Of a stretch of 64,000 bases of DNA, positions 40,357 through 54,651 are shown in pieces; within the stretch, counting starts at the first letter, position 1, and the number at the start of each line of letters is the position of its first letter. The DNA is taken from assembly GCA_038503075.1 (NCBI GenBank), contig JBCAML010000005.1:1054001-1118000 (forward strand), read 5' to 3'. Under the pieces are notes generated by a model. That model made no database searches. It had not been told where the DNA came from and saw nothing but the letters and a program-made list of their open reading frames with translations. The DNA comes from Gyromitra esculenta (Eukaryota; Ascomycota; Pezizomycetes; Pezizales; Discinaceae). The translations under genes were made by a program, and so were the position numbers.

Positions 40357-42105
40357 TACAGTAAACCCCGTGTTAGGTGTAGTGATTCTAGGCGTAAAGA
40401 CAAGAAAAAGTATCGCGCTTATGTACGAATTCGAACCGTGTCCCACCGTGCCTGCAGCGTTCCGTTGTCGTCTATCAGCTAACCTTCAAGCAAGCATCCG
40501 TTCGTGCTTGAGTAGGTAATCCGTGTGATTTCTCGTCTGAGCAAGCAACCGACGAAGACCAACGCGGAATTACCGAGAGGAGCAAGGCAAGAGGAGGAGG
40601 ATGAGGAGAGATGGAGGAAGGGGGAATTCCTCAAGTGGTTGATGTAGCAGGGATGGATGGACGGGGGAAGATCGCGAATAAGGAGAATGGGGGAGGAGGG
40701 ATGAAATGAAGATGTCTGCTGCTCTGCTGCGTTCCACCCAAGCTTGGCACCTCTCGCTTGTGACTCTAACAAAGGACGATCCCTCTATTTTACCATTTTT
40801 AATTCCTTTTTCCTTCTATTTAACTTTTTACTGCATATTTTTTGGCATGTGCCGTGGTACCTGGCACCGTTTTCATCAACTTCCTTCTCCACATCTCTAA
40901 ACAGCTTTTTTGAACGCAACTTGAAGATGAATTTATTACAAGTGTCCAAGACAAAGAGATGTTCGTTTAGACAAAAAACCTAACTACATACATAGAAGTA
41001 ACTCGACAAACGTCAATCAAAAAAACCCCACCCTCCCGATAACCAGCACCGAAAACCGATGTCCCGCTCGTTTACCGAAACATGCAAGAGAAAGCGAAAC
41101 ATAATAGGAAAAAGGAGTGAGAAGGAAATCTTTACTACCATCAACCGCTAACTATACACAAGAGTTCATCGCTCGCTTGTTCACAAGAAGCAAAGGGCCA
41201 ATCAATCCATGATATATAAAACCTAAAAACCAATTTAAAACAAAGAGCAAGATGAAAACAAAACGAGTGTCATGAGCAGAGAGATGTTTGTGTGATAATA
41301 GGCAAATTCAAAGCAAAAATAACAAGTCCGGTTCATCGTTCATTCGCTGATAAAAAATAGCAAAACACCTCCCACGGACTAACATTTTCGGGTCTTTGAC
41401 GTCATCGAGTTCAAAAAAACATAACTGAAAAAATAATCCGGAAAAGCACAAACATTGGCGCTCACAAACCACGATAGAGAAAAATGGCTGAAACAAGCAT
41501 CAAGTACTAAAACATGAGGAGGCAAGGCTATATAAACTGTGATGCTAATATGAAAACCATATTCAAGAAAAAACAACCCGCTCCCAAGAAAGTAAAATGG
41601 ATCAAATTTGATGTTGAAATAAGAAACGAAAAACCAGCCGCCAGAGTTGACAGGAAACAAAGTGAACATAGGGAAAGAGGTTTGTTATAAACGATTGAGA
41701 TATGAACTATTAGCATAATAAACGATATAACTTGATACCATCCAAATGCAGTTCCAACGCAGAATACCTACCCACGGACCTGATAAAATCAAAAGAAAAG
41801 TAAATTTTTTTGTCGCTTCCATCTGTACAGCCCAAACTCTTACCGGAAAAGAAAAGCACCTAACAAGCCGAAGGAAAGATTTAATAGATCAAACAAAAAA
41901 CCAAATCAAGCAAATTGGATATCATAAACAAAAAACGCACCCAAGTAAAAGGAAGAGACCAAATCAAAAGGGGAAAAAACCACAAGCAGAAAAGAAGAGA
42001 TCAAAAGATCGACGGTATATAAACCTCCACAAACACCTCAGTCCACTAACACATACACGCCAAAAAGTACAAGTTACCATCCAAAATTACCATTCTCCCC
42101 ATCTT
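40357..42105. other. Intergenic region; likely veA 3' UTR and neighbour's promoter
   Basis: From about 40980 to 42100 the plus strand is strikingly poor in T and rich in A (T-rich as read from the veA side), which fits a long 3' UTR of the minus-strand VeA gene. The 125-codon lysine-rich open frame there (41746-42123, plus) is a by-product of that bias. The part next to 40356 should hold the promoter of the basic protein gene. Confidence 0.55.
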
Positions 42106-44208
42106 TTAATCCTCGCCTGGTAACCTTCGAACAATCTCCACACCATCAGCACGGCGATAACTCATCTTCAATTTTCCAAGATCATAAGCATCATCATCAG
42201 GCTCAGATGCTTGCGAGTATGATGGATCGCTTCCATAAGTGGCAGAGTTTGTCGAAGGTCGGGAGCCATTCTGCATTGATCCTTCCACGTGCGCGTTGTT
42301 GAATACACGACCCCACTGCCTCTTGGTTCCCCTCGCTTCCTCTTGTTTGGGAGGTGCGCCTTGCCATGATGCGTTAGATGGTACCGGCTCGGGAGCTTGA
42401 TACTTTTGTTCGGGGTAATAGGACGGGAATTGATTCGGGTTGGGCACTGGTGGAGGTTGAGCCATTTGAGGTGGAGGGTGTCCCCGCTGCATTGCCCCGT
42501 TCTGAGGCGCGTAAACACCAGGGGATGGCAGAGCAGGAGGTGCAGTAGTATTGGGAGTAGTTGGCTGATTGTTCCATAGTTTGGGCTCCAACGCGGGCAG
42601 ACGAAGAGGTGGAAGGGCATTAGGCCCTGCAGAAGGAGGCGGAGGGGCTTGCTGTTGAGGGGGTACCTGGTGTTGATAATGTTGGGGCGGGGCAGGTTGG
42701 TAAGCCTGCTGTTGTTGCTGTTGATGGCCGTATCCATTCTCCATATGTCCATTGTATGACGGCCCCACAGAAGGTGTGCTGGGTCTGTAGTGTGGTGGTG
42801 GAGGCGGTTGCTGTTGACGATACGCAGGATCCGAGTCTCTCCTGTTGCGGAAGTCCACTGACTCGCGCCTGACCTGGTGGCCATTGGCTTGGTTCTGCTG
42901 GATCTGCTGATTTGGCATAGAGATCGAGTTCTCACGGGATTGGTATGCTGGGGGTGGCCCATACCCGTTTTGCTGCGGACGAGGAGACGGTGCCAGGTGC
43001 GGAGACGGATGAGATGGATGATGCTGAGAGACCGGCGCATGTTGAGGCGGATAGGAGCGTGCCATTTGTTGTCCGTAAAGTTCTTGCGGAGGATGAACAT
43101 GAGGCAGTGCAGGTGGTGCGTGGGCGTGAGCAGTGCCGAATGACAAATGATGATTGGCACTTGATGGTGGAGGCCCAGCCGGAGGGCAGAATGCACCGTG
43201 ATTTTGGCTTGGAGTTCCATATCCGGTATCATACCTAGGTGGTGGGGGAACTTGCTCCGAAACAGCGGAAGCGATCGAAGCATTCGAACCACTTCTTTCC
43301 CTTCCAATAGAGTTCGACCTCTGCATCGGGTGTGGTGTTGATTGATGGTATTGCGGATCGTGCTGAGCACGAATCGAGTCGCTCATTTGATATGGGTCAG
43401 GAGTAGCTCCTCTCCTCGAAGCTCTCAGCATTGCAGTTTCATCCATGCGGTCTTCACTATCTCTACCCTGCCTATCACTCCTTCTCCTCATCCTAACATC
43501 ACGCCGAATACGAACGCGGCATCCTTGCTCGGCTACAATCCTCGACAGGGCAGTGCTCTCAGCTAGTCCAGGAAACTTCTTGGCGGAGAAAACAGTGAAT
43601 GCTTTGGACTTGACGTCCAGCCTGTGGGTAGCCCATTCCCTTGCCTCCAAAGGATCTGATGGAAGCGGGTAAACCTCCTCCTTGGTTTCCTCGTACAGGG
43701 CGAACCGAAGCCTGTACTTTCCTTCATGGCGAACCGACAAATCCGGGAAGATAAAATATCCAGCTGGGTTTGGGCGATCCAAATAGGCCATACCAGAGAC
43801 GGGGACACCTGTAAGGACTGGAGCCGGAGCCGGAGCCGGCATTCCTCTTCCCTGGGCAATTGGCCGTGCTTGTTCAAGAGTAGCGAAAAGGAAAAAGTTA
43901 GAGTTGTGAGAGAAGGTCCTAGGGGATTGTCAGACACATGTTTCGACCAAATTTCCTCCAAGTTTCAATATCAAAACTTACACATCCGTCTTTTCTGGTC
44001 CCTGAAACAATCTCAGCTCAACAACTGGGGGAGGATCGACTGGTCGACGGTCTGCATGAGATTTTGCTCCCATTCCGCATGCCCTCGCTCGCTCTGGCTG
44101 TTGAAGCACCTGCATTCGATATTCCAATCTGCCGCCATCCTGCAATGTTCGCTGGAAGACAGCTATAGTCTCTGGGACCTCGAGAAGACTAATCGGTTTG
44201 GCAGACAT
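42106..44208 (-). CDS. veA: Velvet-family global regulator VeA
   Basis: VeA enters the nucleus in the dark and joins VelB and the methyltransferase-like LaeA to coordinate sexual development and secondary metabolism. Two exons (44208-43982 and 43918-42106), with a 63-bp intron, give exactly 680 codons (679 aa). The velvet domain spans about residues 27-222, with the marks of VeA: QQPERARACGMGAKSHADRR, PIAQGRG, VLTGVPVSGMAYLDRP, GYFIFPDLSVRHEGKYRLRF and FPGLAESTALSRIVAEQG, then the basic end RVRIRRDVRMRRR. A long Gln/Pro/His-rich linker follows (polyQ run near 480). The C terminus KRQWGRVFNNAH..LGKLKMSYRRADGVEI is the VeA-specific tail, which separates it from VelB, VelC and VosA. The start is the first ATG in frame after a stop-free leader; an in-frame non-ATG extension to 44268 is ignored. 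Confidence 0.95.
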
Positions 44209-47019
44209 TTTGGTAAAGCGCCGTTTAATAGATAGCTTAAAACGTGATATAAAGCGAACTGTTCCCAAGAAGGAATCAATGGACTACAAGTAAGCTAAAG
44301 TCGGCGGAAAGAGCCAGGAGTAAGTATATGGTTTCTGGAGGGGCGAGCGAGCTTGAGCTCTGGGAGTACGAAATTGAGGAGAGAACATGGGCCGGGAAAG
44401 GGCCCCGAACAGGACAAGACAAGATATGAATAGGTATGCGGAGGATAGCCAGGGATAACCACACGACATTCTGTATATGCACACAGCACAGCAGACACAC
44501 ACACCTTGTAACAAATATCTTTGCTTCGCAGAGCCACAACCAAACAGTTAATTATGAATATCGATTTTGACTCCTGCTTCTTATGACGCGTTGCACGACC
44601 TTATATTCTCCCAACAGCCCTGGCTTGGTATTTCTCGGACGATAATTCTGAATTGAGCTCCTCTGCGCAAAATTTGATAGGGCTGTGAACGAGAGTAATA
44701 GATGACAGGAAGCGTCAGTTAATTAGACAGCGGCACGATGAGCGAGCTGTGTTGTCGTCGGGGAGGATGGGCAGCTCCAGAACAGTGTTCGTGGGAGGGG
44801 AGGGAGGTGATGGGACGATTCTCAGAAAATCACTAACGTTTCCCTAGTCGCATGGTCCACGGAAGGGGGAAGAGTTCAGAGGGGGGAGGGAGAGGAAGTA
44901 AGAAAACGAAGAGTAAGGGCTTCCCCGAAGAGGCTGGAGGTTGGAAGGGGGATAAGGAGAAGATCAAGGCGGTTGGGACCAAGCTAGTGTGTTCGGGGGG
45001 TCTGGCGGAGAACACGGCAACAGAATAAGACAAAGTGGAGCGCCAGGAGGTGGAGGAGCAGGAGTGGAGGGGCAAAGAAAATAACCAGTAGGCAGTTCAG
45101 ACACCCGACTGCGCCTGAATTTTGGATTGGAGTGGATCTTCTTACTCAGGGCAAAGCAGCGCAGGCCTTCTTTCTGCCTAGAATCCTATTCTCCGAAGAG
45201 CAACATGCTATTCGGTCCGCAATCGCTATCTACTTGACCTTCTCCTTCTACTGCCGCTGCTACTGCTGCTTCTCTTTTGTCGTGCTTCTGCTTCTGCTTC
45301 TGCTGCTTCTTCCGCTGCGAAGACCTGGGCTGCTTCTACCGGTGCACGGTGAACCACTCGCTCGTCCTCCCACACATCTTCCCTCCCACATCCACACTCC
45401 CACACGCCCTCCATAGAAATAATAGAGTGCCTACACAAGAAACCCCAACATGCTTCCACCAGGCAGCAGCAGCACAGCTAGCGAGGATGCGCTCCAGAAA
45501 CACCAGCACCCAGTCCTCGCACACCAAAGATCCTGGTCCCGGAGCGTGGGATGGGAACCGACACTTCATATTGATTGGCTCTTGGCATTCCCCGGTTGTT
45601 GTGGTTGTGCGGTTCTCGGAGGAGAAGGGTTGGCTTGCTCTTTCAGTCGTGTCCTTCCCCGTCAACTCTGACCCGTTTTCCTTACGCCCAAGACCTGGCT
45701 GTGCGTGTGTGTGAGCCCTCAAAAGTAATTCGCAATTTCCAAGCCTATTTTTTTGCTTTTCTCCTCATATCTCCATGTCGGTACTACAAGTCCAGACCTT
45801 TGACATGTATGCTTGGCAGTAATGACATGTAGCCGACTGATAGCCACGCTTCTAGGCCGGTAGAGTAATTTCCTGCTTGATTGATTTCGACAAAAAAAAA
45901 CCTCGGAAGTTCTCGTCTCCGGGCTTCTATAAACTCAACACCATGACCCCATCCCCCAAGCCTATTAAATGTACACAACTTTTCACCAGGCAGGACGGCT
46001 CCGGCAGGAGTACGCCTGTGCTAAGGATGTAGGTACATACTGTATCAGCACGTACCATGTAGATATATGTGCCTTCGACCCATTTCACTCAAGCTTTCCT
46101 GCAACGCAAACTTGGAACGGACGTGTGGCCGTATGCTTGGGTCGAGCTAAGAAAGCATGAAAAGCAGGAAGCGATGGATGGATGGCAATCAGGCAAGTCC
46201 CGGCTTTTGTTTCTTCTTCTTCGCCCCCAGCCAAAACAAGCAACGATTCTTTGCCCAATCATACCACCGTCCAGATCCAGGACTGAGGTTGGTGTTAGCC
46301 TCGGGTTTTTCTAAAAAGTAATAAGAAAAATTCTACCAGCAGCTGGCATATTTTCCTCAGACCTTTACCCTGGGGAAAAAAACCGCTGCTCCTGTCAGTT
46401 TCGCCAATAATTATTTCTCCCGGAAACAGCAGGATTGTACACAACCGGCATCTCAACAACTAATTCAAGGCGTGGTTCAGGAAGAAAAAAGAAAAAAATA
46501 TAAAAGTCGGTGAGCCAAAGATGTGAGACGATGCCGACATTCATCAGTCAAAAACCACGTCAAGGATACTACATACCACACACGGCAGTTTTCTCCCCTA
46601 GACCATTTCTTCCCACCATCTTCCAACTCGATGTGGGCACAACACTTCCCTCTTTGAACAGCCGGCCTTTGCGGTGTGTGTTGTGGAGACCCACTCTCGC
46701 CAAGCAACCGATAAATTAAGAACGACGAAATCTCCCATCCCCAAAGTCTTGGAAAGCGTGGCGTGGGACAAGATGAGACCCGTCACCGAAGTTGTGACCA
46801 TCGAAAGCTCCATAAGGGTCTGGCCCGGTCTTCTCGCTTGGAGCTCTTGTGTGGTGTGGGTGAACCTGAAACAAAGAACTTCGATTCGATTATTTACCGC
46901 TACGGTATAATAAATTAAAAGCGGACGCACTACGAAGGCACAGATTTTTTTTTCTTCTAGTTGATGAATTAGCTGTCAGCTGGATCGCAGCAGCCAACAG
47001 GGACTTTTTATTTATTATA

Positions 47020-47048
47020 TAAAATAAAATAAAATAAAATAAAATAAA
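47020..47048. repeat. (AAAAT)n microsatellite
   Basis: Five to six copies of the pentanucleotide AAAAT run in tandem, preceded by TTTATTTATTATAT. It lies in the gene-free region upstream of veA. Confidence 0.9.
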
Positions 47049-50000
47049 TCATTTGTGATATAATGTGATGCCATCATATGAGCAACGTGTGTGGTTTTAC
47101 TTTTGGATAAGATCTCATATCTTGCAAAGATCTTGGTGCAAATATACGGAGAATGGAGAGGTATGATGACAGGAAGCGTGGTGGCGGTAGCAGCGCCGAA
47201 GTTATGAAAACGTGGGTGTCTTTCGTTTCCTAATTTCGCAAGCTGGGAACATCACTTCACAAAAAAAATCTGCAGACCGCTCGTATCATGTCGTCACCCA
47301 AGCGCTCACAGCCGTTGATCAAGTCTGTATTTTGGGCTTCGGCGAACGGGCTCTGGACCAAAAAGCTTTGGTCTCGCTAACTCCACATCCAGGCGCTGGG
47401 CTGTGGGCAGCTACCAAAGTTCGTAACTGAACTATCGAACCATACATGTATGATAGTGTTAAAAGACTCACAGCAACAGATTCTCAGCTCCCAACAACTT
47501 GCCATAGGCGAGAAGCGGCTTATATCAATCAATCAGCGATTTCGCTACCAATTGGTTCGCGATGAGCCTACAAATATTTCTGTATTACCGCCCCCTTCAG
47601 CGAACATTACTTATGCATATTGATTGAGCCCTCCAAGGTTCCCATTCCAAGTTTCACGGATTCCCAACCGCCGCGCAGCTGGTAACATCGTCTACGTTTA
47701 TTTTCTTTTTAGCTGTCCATCCCCCTCCTCATATAGCTCCTTGTTTGGGCATCATTGTTTATTTGGCTCTGTTAGGGTATCATTGCCTTTTCCGAAACGG
47801 AATCTAGAACCCTCGTCGCTGGTCCATAACGAGTGGGTGGTAAGATTATTGGGCGAAGCAAGGGGTCCAGGGGCGTGCCAGGTGACCGGCCATAATAAGT
47901 GAGATGTATCCGTGGCCTGGGGAACGTGATACAAGATTATCATCACTGCGGTTTGTAGGGTACAACTCTTCTTATTTGCTTAGAAGCTGTTGGTTCAAAC
48001 TGTGAAGGTGGCGGCGTCATGTTGGTTCGAGAGACAAACCAGGCTCATGAAGTCAGACGAGCACGAATCTCGAAGTGTTCCTTCACCGTTACGCAAGTTT
48101 TTCCCTACGCGATGTGTTGGGAAGCAATACCCAGAGTCTCAGGCTGGTGGAATCTCGGATATCCGGCCTGGCGAGCCGTTGGGGAGTTATTTTAGACTCA
48201 GCCAAAAACATTTTATCCAGACGTTACGCGGTTCTGTGGGCGTCACAGGGTATGACTCGATCCTGCACCGTAAATCGCGAAAATCTACTTAATTCACTAA
48301 TGCGATGTTGGGCGCTCGCGATCCTTCCGAAGAAAACCTACTTACATTACCTGATCCGAACATATCTTTGGTATTATTGATGTGCCGCACAAGATCGGTA
48401 AATAGCAAAACTGCAAGGGACCACGTATACTCTAATGGTTTTTCTGCTTTTTTCTCCAACTTCGCCCTCAGAGTTTATCACATGGCTTTGCAGATTCCTA
48501 GCTCTGCTGCGGTTTTGCTGCGGTCTCATCGTCATGGAGTGCAGAGCATGCATTTCAAGTTTTTGGGAGTATTTAGCGGCGCGCCTGCATAAATCTAGCC
48601 CATACATACGAATTGACTGGTACTTGGAATTCGGAACAAGCTAATTCACGAGACTGGCCATTGGCCCTCTCGCAATTGCGTCCAATCGCCAATGATTCTT
48701 ATCCTGGCTGGCACAAGTATGAATTATTTTATATAGAGTGGCTGGCAATAAATAATTTCTTGTCGCGTATTTGTGGCTAGGAATCACCAATACCTGCAAT
48801 TGTTGGGGTGTTCTCTGGTAAGCCTATGCTGGCAAATGAAACGGCTAGAGTATTCAACAGCATACCGGCGCATTTCCCGGTTGCCCTGATTTTAAGCTTT
48901 CCCATTCTCCCCGTTATGCAAATGTCCACGTTGTTTCTGTTCATCGCCGACGGCTGTTTCGTTTTAAAGGGCACCGAAACAACAACCAATGAATGAATGG
49001 CGGTGATGCCAAGTTCCCTCTATCGTTGCCCACTGCTGGTCTCCCTTTCCGCCTTTACGGGCCTATCGTTCATCTCGAAGTCCCGTGAGAAGAAATATCT
49101 CCAATAGAGTAGATAGCACCCGATCTACGAAGATTTACATCCACGATAGGTGATCGAAGTGCGGGAATGGCGCACAGATGTCGCGACGTTATATTCCCGA
49201 GGGCTGCCTCACAATATGACCTATACGAGGAACTTTATCTGATCCTTGAGCCTTGAGACCCTCCTTCATCTGAGCGCTGTGATACAGAAACCCATTTCCA
49301 TTGAGACTCTGGGAGACCCAAGTTACCGTGGAATTCTGCCTGTCAAAACAAACAGCCGGTAAGAAATGTTCAGACAGCGAGCTCAGCAAGCTTGAGCCAC
49401 GGAACTGAGGACAGGTTCCCCTTTCCTAGGTTAAAATCATAAAAATACTCGTGGCGGGTGTTTATCTCGGAACGATTATTCGTTTTAAGCAGCTCGGGGC
49501 CAACCCCAATCATCGTCTCATGGGTGAGACACGGGGCAACGAACCAGAAAAGGGGGAGTTTCCCGCTGCACGGGTCGGGAATGACGGTAAGCCTGGAATC
49601 ACTCTCTGTTGGTGTGACACCGGTTCCCGCCTGCGCGCCAGATCTTGTTGATGCCTTAAGCGAGCTTGATGCTTCTTGCACTTTTTGGGGAGCGGGCTAC
49701 CGTGTTTGGACTTTGATGCATGCGCTGAAATCGGCACCCAGCGAGCGCACGATTAGTAAGGGCTTGCAAGGGTACACAGGACAGGAGAGCCCGTGGAGTG
49801 ACGATTGATGCGATTTGCGGGAGAGACCGCTTCATGCAAGACATCGAGCATGCATAATGTCTTGGAGCATCATTCGTCAACTAGTGAACCAACCTTTCTT
49901 AATCGTCCAGATATAGGTCATCGAAGTGTATAGTATTATCACTCGGAGTTCACGGGTGTCCTCCACTGCAAGATTACGAAAGGAGCCTTGGGGGGGGGGT

Positions 50001-53000
50001 AATATTGCCTGATCACTACCAGGTCGCTAAAAAAAAAAAAAGGGTTGAGTTAGGGGTTGGCTTGGGTAGTTCATACAACCCTATCAATCCAGGTTTCCGG
50101 CGTACCTGACTATGGTATTTCCGTGGGCGCGTACAAGCATTCTGGGATTTAAGATGCATGGCGAGCGCGAGTACGAGTGAGTGGGTGTGTGTCCCGAACA
50201 GAGGGTTATATATCAATCATTCTATATCAGCCCTCTTCGGCGGACTTCAGGCTGTAGTTCAGGATGGTACTCTCATAGTACACATCTCTATAGCCACCGG
50301 TCAGGGAAGTCATCTTGCAGTACAAAGTCGCAACCCTATGCTTTGGCGTGGTTTCTGCTTCTCTAGGGCATCTGTCTTCGTGCCGGTCCCGAAATCGTAT
50401 TTTTCCCGGACTCCAGGTATGCTACTAGTAACAACGAGTCGCCCACGTGTAGGAAAAGAAACAGCTCCTTTATTGCTCCTCGTATTTGTGCTTCATGTGC
50501 TAACTACATGTAATACTTTCTCTCGGCTGGGTGCTTATGGCCCCGGCCACGTAAGTTTGAAGATAAATGTTATATACGTATTTTTTCTTATTTTGCAAAA
50601 AGCATAAAAAAAAAGGCAGTCTGCTCATGATCATGCTGTATTATATAGAGATCTTTTTGTGATGGTGCGTTTTTTTCCAGATGTTGGCGTCATTGACATG
50701 CCTCGATGGCATTCATGGATTATGATTCGGTGTGTTTGGGAATTTCAATTGAACTGACCTGAACATCATCAAGCCTACCAACCGGACGGTATCATGCCGC
50801 ACATCATCAATTTGTTACCCTGTCAATGCTTGGATTAAACATGTGTCTTGTTTGAATAATGCTGGTTTCGGGAACGTCTTAATTTGGACGATGTAATGCT
50901 CTACATTCCTCGTATCACTAACATTCACTATATCAGTCGTTTTAAGTTCTGACTGCGATGGTTAGAGCTGGTAGTCTGTCTGTACCCGTTATCCGCGGTC
51001 TGGAACTCCTCCACGTTCTTGAAATAAGGTTACTTTTTGTTGGGCACGCGATTATCCCCGATATGGAAAGTAATGAGACTTCCTTGCCGAATTTCATGCT
51101 CTGGTTGTATTGTTTTGAATCTGTCGTGTTCTTCGTTTGCATATGTCTATCCCGTGACTGGTGTTATGGTTTCCCTCTGTCGAAGCAAATTTTCTCTGGG
51201 AGCCCTGCAGGATTTTCGCTTCACTTCCCTGGTTCAGGCTGTATTGTCGACATCTTCCTTTGGTGGAATCCTTATTTGGGCTCAATCCCCAGCCCGTATG
51301 ATAATTATAAAGCTTCTTTTACAGTACCTCTAGAGAGGTGACTTGATGAATTTTTTTTAAGCGATGTTTCTCACGAGTTGAATCGGAATCTGCAGGGCAC
51401 CAGTTCAAATATCTCCCCAGCGTAACCTGACGGGCAATAGCCCTCATTCGGGCAATGCGAAATTGTCGGACTGCCGGTAACTCGATTAAACTGCTAATAT
51501 ACAAGGTCGTTTTGCTCGGGTATCACTTTTTTTTTTTTGTTCGGTTCAGGGAGCATTGTGTACAACGGCTTTGCGTCAGCCGTGCATAACGATGATCTAC
51601 GAAGCAGAGCTCATTTAAAGCAGGAAGCTCATTCCAGAGATCTCTATTAATCGCTTGGTCGTATATCCCACGGAATTTACAGAGATCAGAAATTCACTGG
51701 GTAATATACTGGGCCGACCGAACACCACTATATATGGAAGGGCGGATCGCGGAGCACTCTCTCTGTTCTATCACTGAGTGTTCCACGAAACGGGTTTTTG
51801 TTTTTGTTATGCTTGCAGCACGCTTGAGTGGCCTCGGGGGGTTTTTCCATTTCTACCTGCTTTCAAAGTTGCATGGGATCGCGATCTCTCAGTGGACAAT
51901 ACGAGAGCTCCTCCCTCAAATTAATAATCGAGATATTCGAGATAGCTATCAAATGACCCTAGGCCTGGGCGTCGTCAGGCCACGACCAGAATCACCTTCC
52001 GCTTTTTTTTTTTTGCATAGGAGAACTAGAAGATACGTTATTGTTGATAACCGGCCTCTTTCAGAGGTAGGTAAAGTATTGTCAAAGAGAATCAAAGTAG
52101 TTATGTGCTTATTAATATTTTGCAGTGAAGGAAAAAAAAAACCCCCCTTTGCATACCGTGGCCCTTGGGTACATGTGCCGCTGTACACGGGATGGTCAAG
52201 GAACTAAAATGTAGTTCTACCATGGCCAGTGTTCCTATAGAATCATGTCGCAATGCAGATCATATCGTGGCCCTGGCAAAAAAAAAAAAAAAAGGGCAGG
52301 ACGACAGCTGTGCCGGGGAACGATCTACCGGATTATTGTTTCGGCACTTGCGATAACTTATGACACAGATATATTGACCTTAGGGGTTTGCTTTTGTATC
52401 TGTGGTGGCAGACTCTGCCTTAGATATTGACCAAGCATATCCTTTGGTCATTTCGATTGTAGTTCATCTATTTCGAGGTGAGATAACATATGGTTCACTG
52501 ATGAATCCGCAAATAGTCTCTCTATGAAGTCTTTGTAGATTTAATACGTGTGCAATGCGGGTCTATTCAAAGAAGAAATTTACCCGCCAACTAGCCCCCC
52601 CGACTGGTGAGCTTCAATTCGGCGATAGGGATAAACGGAAACCATATTACGAGGGCCTGAATTTATGTAGTATTAGGCAGGTTCCGCTGAGGTACATACC
52701 TACATTAGTTTCTTGCTCTATGGGCCGAATCGGATAGATCGGTGTTACCCGGAATTAGCTGAGGTGGTAGTTTCTTCAAAAGGCCGGGAGAAACGTGGCT
52801 CGAGAAGGCGATCAAGATGGCTTTGGATCTGTAACTGATGGTGTTGTTGAGATCGATATTTGTTTCTTCCCAGAGAGTAATTCATGTGTCGTCACTCGTA
52901 CCGGGCGGGTTGGTTAACTATAGATCGTGATCACAGGAACTTTACTCAGCTCATACATATGCATTCTTGGAGAGCTAATTGGGGTGGCTAATCTATCTGG

Positions 53001-54613
53001 GGCGTATAAACGTAATAGAATATAAGAATGTGCTTAGAAGCCACCAGGAGGCCGTATTGTTTGGTCATATATGCATATGAAGTGGTTTTAACGAGGCTAG
53101 TGTTTCTATGCTGGCCAGGCTCCATGCGAGTTTTTACATAAACTTCCAATTTGCTACGATTATCATTACACAAGCATCAAGACCTCATGTCGCTTAGTGG
53201 ACCTGATATCGATGATGTGGGCGGGCGTGATCATATGATTTACACAACGTTTCGTTTCGAATTCATGAAAACTTGAGTGATCATCATCCTGCTGATGGCG
53301 AGACTATCAACATACATACATGTATATGAGATCGAATGATGTATTATGCGAACTGAATGACCACTTAAGTATTGAAATTCATTGATACATGGGGAACAGC
53401 CAAACCAACTATGTATTTGGCTAAACTATTGTCAACTAGAATTTCGGTAAAGCTTCTCTTCAGATAGCGTGACCTCTGTTTGTCAGACAACGTAGAGACT
53501 GAAGATGGCCTTCCGTTATTAGCTTAGCACAGTATACCAAAATCTCAGGAACTTGGAAGAGGTTCCTAAAACGGCGTGTTTTAAGGTAAGCCTCTATGTA
53601 AAGCCAGCAAATGTTCGAATTAACATGAAACAAGCGCGAGTGATTTATAATGATTCTGGGCCGTCTCGTTCCTGATAAGACACAAAACTTGCGGCACGTA
53701 ATAGACTGTGATGGAGGGTATTGGGCCGTATGACGAATTGATGAATTTACTACTGGCCAATTCTTGGTGACCTGTACATGAGTGAAGTAGGACACGGGAT
53801 GGTGATTGAAACTACCCTGAGCCTTCCTGCATGGCAGCGTGGCAAGGTCACACTAGAAACATATATTATGGACGTGATCGAGTGCGAATATTTCTTCCGA
53901 AGTAGGATTGACTGGTGCTCGGGGATTTAGTCGGCGCATATCTCACTTGATGTAAAGATAAATACGTGATATATATATATGCACATATAGGGTTAAATTA
54001 TGGAACCATCCGGATCCGATATCTGTAACGGTATTCGTATACGTATACGTATACTCACGGACCGAACGAGGGTTATGAAAATCCACATAGCTAGGGCGCG
54101 CGTCGAATACTGCAACGGACCATTTTCAATTGTCCATCTTATATTTTTTGTTACTTTGTTTCTAGGACAAGTATAGCATATATAACTTTTCCATAGATTC
54201 GGAGCATGTAGTTAAATTCTTAGGTGAAGTTCTTGCGCAATTGCGCAGACTTCCCGTATCCATGGCATGGCCACCATGAAGACCGGCCGCAAGCCGCTGC
54301 AGATCTTTTTATTATCATTACTACATGTATGTGCTACCAAATATAGTACACGTGTCGTGTTTCTGATGCTAAGCGCACGAATTCTCAATCGGAAGGTCGT
54401 ACCCTGCCAAAACATCAATAAAACTCAGAGATTTAAAAAAAGATTTACTAATTGCGGAAAATCCGCCACAGATTGGATCATCGAGAGGGTTAATAGATAT
54501 ATAGTGGTTAAATGCGAGTTTGATATAATATACGAATTTCAATGGGGATTACGCCTATAGAAGTGTGGGCGTTCCGCCTTCCAAAGCCTGGTTGCCTTTG
54601 CAATTTGGTTCCT

Positions 54614-54651
54614 GTTTTGTTGTCGTTGTTGTCGTTGTTGTCGTTGTTGTT
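54614..54651. repeat. Minisatellite, unit GTCGTTGTT
   Basis: About four tandem copies of a 9-bp unit (GTCGTTGTT). It lies in non-coding DNA, with no reading frame that uses it. A shorter self-palindromic repeat, (CGTATA)3, is nearby at 54036-54054. Confidence 0.85.

Noticed and set aside
40425..40445. GGTTCGAATTC on the minus strand, tRNA-like
   Set aside because: No T-stem or acceptor stem can be formed; it lies in the 5' region of the basic protein gene.
41746..42123. 125-codon lysine-rich frame
   Set aside because: Explained by the strong A bias of the plus strand opposite the veA 3' UTR, and it overlaps the veA stop codon.
44833..45722. Several frames upstream of veA, including an Ala/Glu/Arg-rich one on the minus strand
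   Set aside because: They derive from CTG/CTT trinucleotide runs in the probable veA leader and have no domain.
51734..52207. 157-codon open frame in the gene desert
   Set aside because: Includes poly-T-derived Phe runs and Lys runs from poly-A, with no recognisable domain or splice-supported extension.
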